NCBI GenBank assembly: GCA_016763335.1
Contig: JAESUD010000094.1
Location: 1-9,569, forward strand
From: Emcibacteraceae bacterium
GTDB taxonomy: Bacteria > Pseudomonadota > Alphaproteobacteria > Sphingomonadales > Emcibacteraceae
Length of the DNA: 9,569 nucleotides
Direction: 5' to 3'
Shown: one piece after another, positions 6,915-9,569 of the stretch
Layout of the letters: each line of letters starts with the position of its first letter
Position numbering within the stretch: position 1 is the first letter of the stretch
Program-made: the position numbers and the translations under genes
The notes under the pieces: generated by a model
Database searches by the model: none
The model's input: only the letters and a program-made list of their open reading frames with translations
Told to the model about the DNA's origin: nothing

Positions 6915-8429
6915 TTACATTAAATGACATAACAATGCTGTTATAATTTTTGGTATTTTCTTTTCCAAATCTTCGGATATTAATCCCAACCCCGACTCAT
7001 TGGCACATTCACCATGAATCCATACTGCCGCACATGCGGCATCAAAAACATTCATATTTTGAGCTAATAATCCTGTAACAATGCCGGCAAGAACATCACC
7101 TGAGCCCGCTGTAGCAAGTGTCGGCGGGGCATTATTTGAAATAACCGCTCGCCCATCAGGTGCCGCAACCACCGTATCTGGCCCCTTAAATATTATTACA
7201 GCACCAGATAACTCCGCAGCGCTTCTTGCTGCCGTAATTTTATCAAGTTTTTTAAGATACGGAAAAAGTCTGGCAAATTCACCAGCGTGTGGGGTTAAAA
7301 CACATTCATCATTCTCAGATGATTTTATCACATCAAATAATTCGCGTGGTGCATTTTCAAAAAGACTTAAAGCATCAGCATCTAGGACAATTTTTTTATC
7401 AGCGCCTAATATATCGAGCACATTCTGTTTCGTTTCATTCGTAAGACCCGCAGCCGGCCCTATACACCAAGCATTTAATCTTTGATCCGTTAAATCTTCA
7501 ACAATGGCACTACGCCTCTTAATCATTATTGATGTTAAATGCGCCGCATGAACCATTAATGCATCTTGCGGGCTGCTAACACTCACCAGCCCCGCCCCAA
7601 TGCGCTGCGCGGCAACCGCTGCCAAACGGCTTGCCCCTGTATGAAGAGAATCACCACTGACAATTACAGCATGACCACGGTTATATTTATGTCCGCTCCC
7701 GCTGGGTTGCGGAAAAGTTTTCTTCCAGAGCCTTGGTGAATTAATAAATATGTTCGGCTCAACCTCCCCCACAACACGGTCAGAAATGCCAATATCCGCA
7801 ACAATTAACTCACCACAATATTCTTTGCCGGGATAAAGAATATGGGCTGGTTTCATTCGGCAAAATGTCACGGTTTTATCTGCTGTAAAAGCGAGACCCA
7901 AGACTTCCCCCGTATCGCCTTTTATACCGCTGGGAATATCAACGGCAATTTTAATGACTTTCGATTGGTTTGCCGCCTCCAAAGTTTCTTTCACTATACC
8001 TGTAATATCTTTTGAAAGCCCTGTACCGAATATGGCGTCCACAATGACATTTTGATTTTGCACAACATCCTTACTAAGGGGTAATATCTCACCGCCCCAC
8101 TTCTTTGCCATATAGTATGCGTCGCCCTGCAAGCTCTCCACCGCCCCTAAAAGGGCAATCTGCACATTCCATGCCGCTTCTTTCAGGCGTCTGGCAATAA
8201 CAAAACCGTCACCACCATTATTTCCCGAACCACAAAGAACAAGCGCATTTGACCCTGAGCAGTTTTTAGTGATTTCACGTACAACACATAATCCAGCCTG
8301 TTCCATAAGGTCGGCCCCACCGCGACCACTTTTGCGTAAGTCTGCAATTGCGATCTGATCAGCACGCGCCATTTGTGACGTTGATAAAATGCAGTCTATA
8401 TTGGTATTTCCCATATTCATTTTAACCAT
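6915..8429 (-). CDS. nnr: Bifunctional NAD(P)H-hydrate epimerase / ADP-dependent dehydratase
   Basis: Metabolite-repair enzyme: the N-terminal half interconverts R and S forms of hydrated NAD(P)H, and the C-terminal half dehydrates the S form back to NAD(P)H using ADP. It has 504 residues, normal for the fused form. The YjeF_N-type epimerase domain (about 15-235) shows GSGNNGGDGFVIARRL (67-82), DAIFGTGL (131-138) and DIPSG (164-168). The ribokinase-like dehydratase domain (about 245-500) shows DADAL (350-354), LTPHAGEF (378-385), FKGPDT (414-419) and the nucleotide-site motif AGSGDVLAG (441-449). The start is uncertain. ATG at 8427-8429 gives the longest form. ATG at 8418-8420 (codon 4) forms an ATGA overlap with the stop of the upstream hydrolase gene, and ATG at 8412-8414 is also in frame. 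None has a good ribosome-binding site, which fits translational coupling. Residue numbers use the longest form. Confidence 0.95.
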   Translation of the reverse strand: MVKMNMGNTNIDCILSTSQMARADQIAIADLRKSGRGGADLMEQAGLCVVREITKNCSGSNALVLCGSGNNGGDGFVIARRLKEAAWNVQIALLGAVESLQGDAYYMAKKWGGEILPLSKDVVQNQNVIVDAIFGTGLSKDITGIVKETLEAANQSKVIKIAVDIPSGIKGDTGEVLGLAFTADKTVTFCRMKPAHILYPGKEYCGELIVADIGISDRVVGEVEPNIFINSPRLWKKTFPQPSGSGHKYNRGHAVIVSGDSLHTGASRLAAVAAQRIGAGLVSVSSPQDALMVHAAHLTSIMIKRRSAIVEDLTDQRLNAWCIGPAAGLTNETKQNVLDILGADKKIVLDADALSLFENAPRELFDVIKSSENDECVLTPHAGEFARLFPYLKKLDKITAARSAAELSGAVIIFKGPDTVVAAPDGRAVISNNAPPTLATAGSGDVLAGIVTGLLAQNMNVFDAACAAVWIHGECANESGLGLISEDLEKKIPKIITALLCHLM

Positions 8430-9418
8430 AATGGTGGATCATTGACCATAATTGTAAAGCCGTCGAATCGGTATTCACGGTCACCATCTGCGATTTTATA
8501 TTCAGCATCCGGTTTTTTAATATCTATAAAGGCCTGATGCATCGCCTCAAGATAATCACTACTGACCCATGGCTCATTATGAGACGGAAGCAAAATATCC
8601 ACTTCACTTGCCATTCCGGCCAACCTTTCAGCCGTTCTGGCGTAATCATTCACGTTTGAACCCGTTAAATGTGCATATAAAGTTGCGGGATAAAACGTAT
8701 CACCCGTAAACATCAATCGTGCTTCCCGGTCTATAACCACCAGTGCATCCGGCGCATGGCCTGGTATCAAAAACACTTCAAGCACACGTCCGCCAAGGTC
8801 AATTTTATCGCCGTCTTTTATGATAGTGGTAATTTCAAATGGCCTGATCCGGTAATTATCCACTGTGATACCATTCGGCATCGGCTTCCACACCCAACCG
8901 GGACCAACATATTCTCGCACTTGATCGTTTGCCTGCCCCATTGCATTCTTAGCTGTAAAGTCGGTTGCAGTGCCATATACATCGTCAAAAGCATAATTAC
9001 CGCCCACATGATCGTAATGAGTATGCGAATTAAGAACTGTAACTGGCAAATCTGTCAAATTTAAAACCAGCTTTTTCATATCCCCGACACCTATTCCGGT
9101 ATCAAACAACAGCGCCCTTTTATCCCCTAATATCAAATAAGAGATTACTTCTTCAAATTGCCCCATTTCATAAATCGCATAAATGCCGTCAGTGATCAGA
9201 TAAACTTCAAACCATTGCTGTTGTTGCTCTACCTTCTCAAACCGGGTCCATGCTTCCCTTGGTAATTTATCCCACCAGTTATCCTTACCTTCACCGCGGC
9301 CAAGCACCTGAACATTGTCAGCACTGACACCATCACTTTGCAGCGCATCATTACAGGAAGACAAAAAGATAAAAAAAGTTGAAACAAACAATATATTTAG
9401 AAGAAAATTTTTCGACAT
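8417..9418 (-). CDS. Metallo-beta-lactamase-fold hydrolase, predicted lipoprotein, substrate unknown
   Basis: Predicted exported zinc-dependent hydrolase of 333 residues. The N-terminus MSKNFLLNILFVSTFFIFLSSC is a short signal peptide with a lipobox (LSSC, Cys22). The following Asn-Asp is not the classical inner-membrane Asp+2 signal, so the outer membrane is likelier. The MBL core follows: FDTG (105-108), metal motif HTHYDH (132-137), PGHAPD with His221, FTGDTFYP with Asp240, and LLPSHNEP with His280. These are five or six ligands for a two-metal site. Asp240 as bridging ligand resembles glyoxalase II-like hydrolases and argues against a class B1 beta-lactamase, which uses Cys there. Substrate cannot be deduced. 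The ATG at 9416-9418 is chosen because GAGGT (9426-9430) sits 7 bases upstream; an in-frame GTG at 9434-9436 would put that site inside the gene. Its TGA overlaps an ATG of the hydrate-repair gene. Confidence 0.88.
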   Translation of the reverse strand: MSKNFLLNILFVSTFFIFLSSCNDALQSDGVSADNVQVLGRGEGKDNWWDKLPREAWTRFEKVEQQQQWFEVYLITDGIYAIYEMGQFEEVISYLILGDKRALLFDTGIGVGDMKKLVLNLTDLPVTVLNSHTHYDHVGGNYAFDDVYGTATDFTAKNAMGQANDQVREYVGPGWVWKPMPNGITVDNYRIRPFEITTIIKDGDKIDLGGRVLEVFLIPGHAPDALVVIDREARLMFTGDTFYPATLYAHLTGSNVNDYARTAERLAGMASEVDILLPSHNEPWVSSDYLEAMHQAFIDIKKPDAEYKIADGDREYRFDGFTIMVNDPPLWLK

Positions 9419-9492
9419 AAAGCTGACCTCATTCACTAGAATAATTGAAGCATAAACCTATATTATCGTTTTAGATATGTATACGGAGAAAA

Positions 9493-9569
9493 TGGGGCGA
9501 GTGACGGGGATTGAACCCGCGACTTCCAGAATCACAATCTGGCGCTCTAACCAACTGAGCTACACCCGC
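9493..9569 (-). tRNA. tRNA-His, anticodon GUG
   Basis: A cloverleaf of 77 bases including the encoded CCA (9493-9495). The acceptor stem GCGGGTG (9563-9569) pairs with CACTCGC (9497-9503) with one G-T wobble. The anticodon stem CCAGA/TCTGG encloses loop TTGTGAT, giving GUG (9533-9535). The T arm is GCGGG/CCCGT around TTCAATC. The discriminator base (9496) is C73. The histidine-specific extra G at position -1 would be base 9570, just outside the window. It is 74 bases upstream of the hydrolase gene and no terminator is visible between them. Confidence 0.96.

Noticed and set aside
9419..9436. Six-codon N-terminal extension of the hydrolase from a GTG at 9434-9436
   Set aside because: It would place the strong GAGGT site inside the coding region and add charge before a signal peptide that is already complete from the ATG at 9416-9418.
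1..9569. A novel defence, mobile or biosynthetic system
   Set aside because: All long frames belong to known housekeeping families except the substrate of the hydrolase. There are no direct-repeat arrays, transposase fragments, integration scars at the tRNA 3' ends, or unexplained coding stretches.

Overview
The window is a housekeeping segment, most likely from an alphaproteobacterium. This rests on the gene order tig-clpP-clpX-lon-hup, on the sequence style of ClpX, Lon and trigger factor, and on the form of the hydrate-repair enzyme. Base composition is fairly AT-rich for that class, and intergenic DNA is clearly AT-richer than coding DNA. I cannot name a genus from sequence alone. Every gene I can support lies on the minus strand, so transcription runs from high to low coordinates.

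In transcription order: (1) tRNA-His(GTG) at the right edge, complete except for the extra 5' G, which would lie one base outside the window. (2) A metallo-beta-lactamase-fold lipoprotein gene whose TGA stop overlaps an in-frame ATG of the next gene. (3) A bifunctional NAD(P)H-hydrate epimerase/dehydratase. (4) tRNA-Leu(UAG). (5) tig, trigger factor with an added lysine/alanine-rich tail. (6) clpP. (7) clpX. (8) lon, followed by two successive hairpin/T-run terminators. (9) The first 68 codons of a HU-type DNA-binding protein gene, cut by the left edge.

The tig-clpP-clpX-lon block is a protein quality-control cluster. Trigger factor meets nascent chains at the ribosome. ClpX unfolds tagged or damaged substrates and feeds them into the ClpP chamber. 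Lon degrades unfolded and regulatory proteins on its own. Gaps between these genes (75, 165 and 94 bp) are large enough for internal promoters, and a possible heat-shock-type promoter lies ahead of lon. The right half couples a metabolite-repair enzyme with an exported zinc hydrolase of unknown substrate.

I see no CRISPR array, insertion sequence, prophage, toxin-antitoxin pair or defence system. No intergenic stretch exceeds 300 bases; the longest, between hup and lon (290 bases), holds the lon terminators and a possible hup promoter. The points most worth a second look are the periodic basic tail on trigger factor, the C73 discriminator of tRNA-His, the promoter candidate ahead of lon, and the overlapping hydrolase/repair-enzyme pair.
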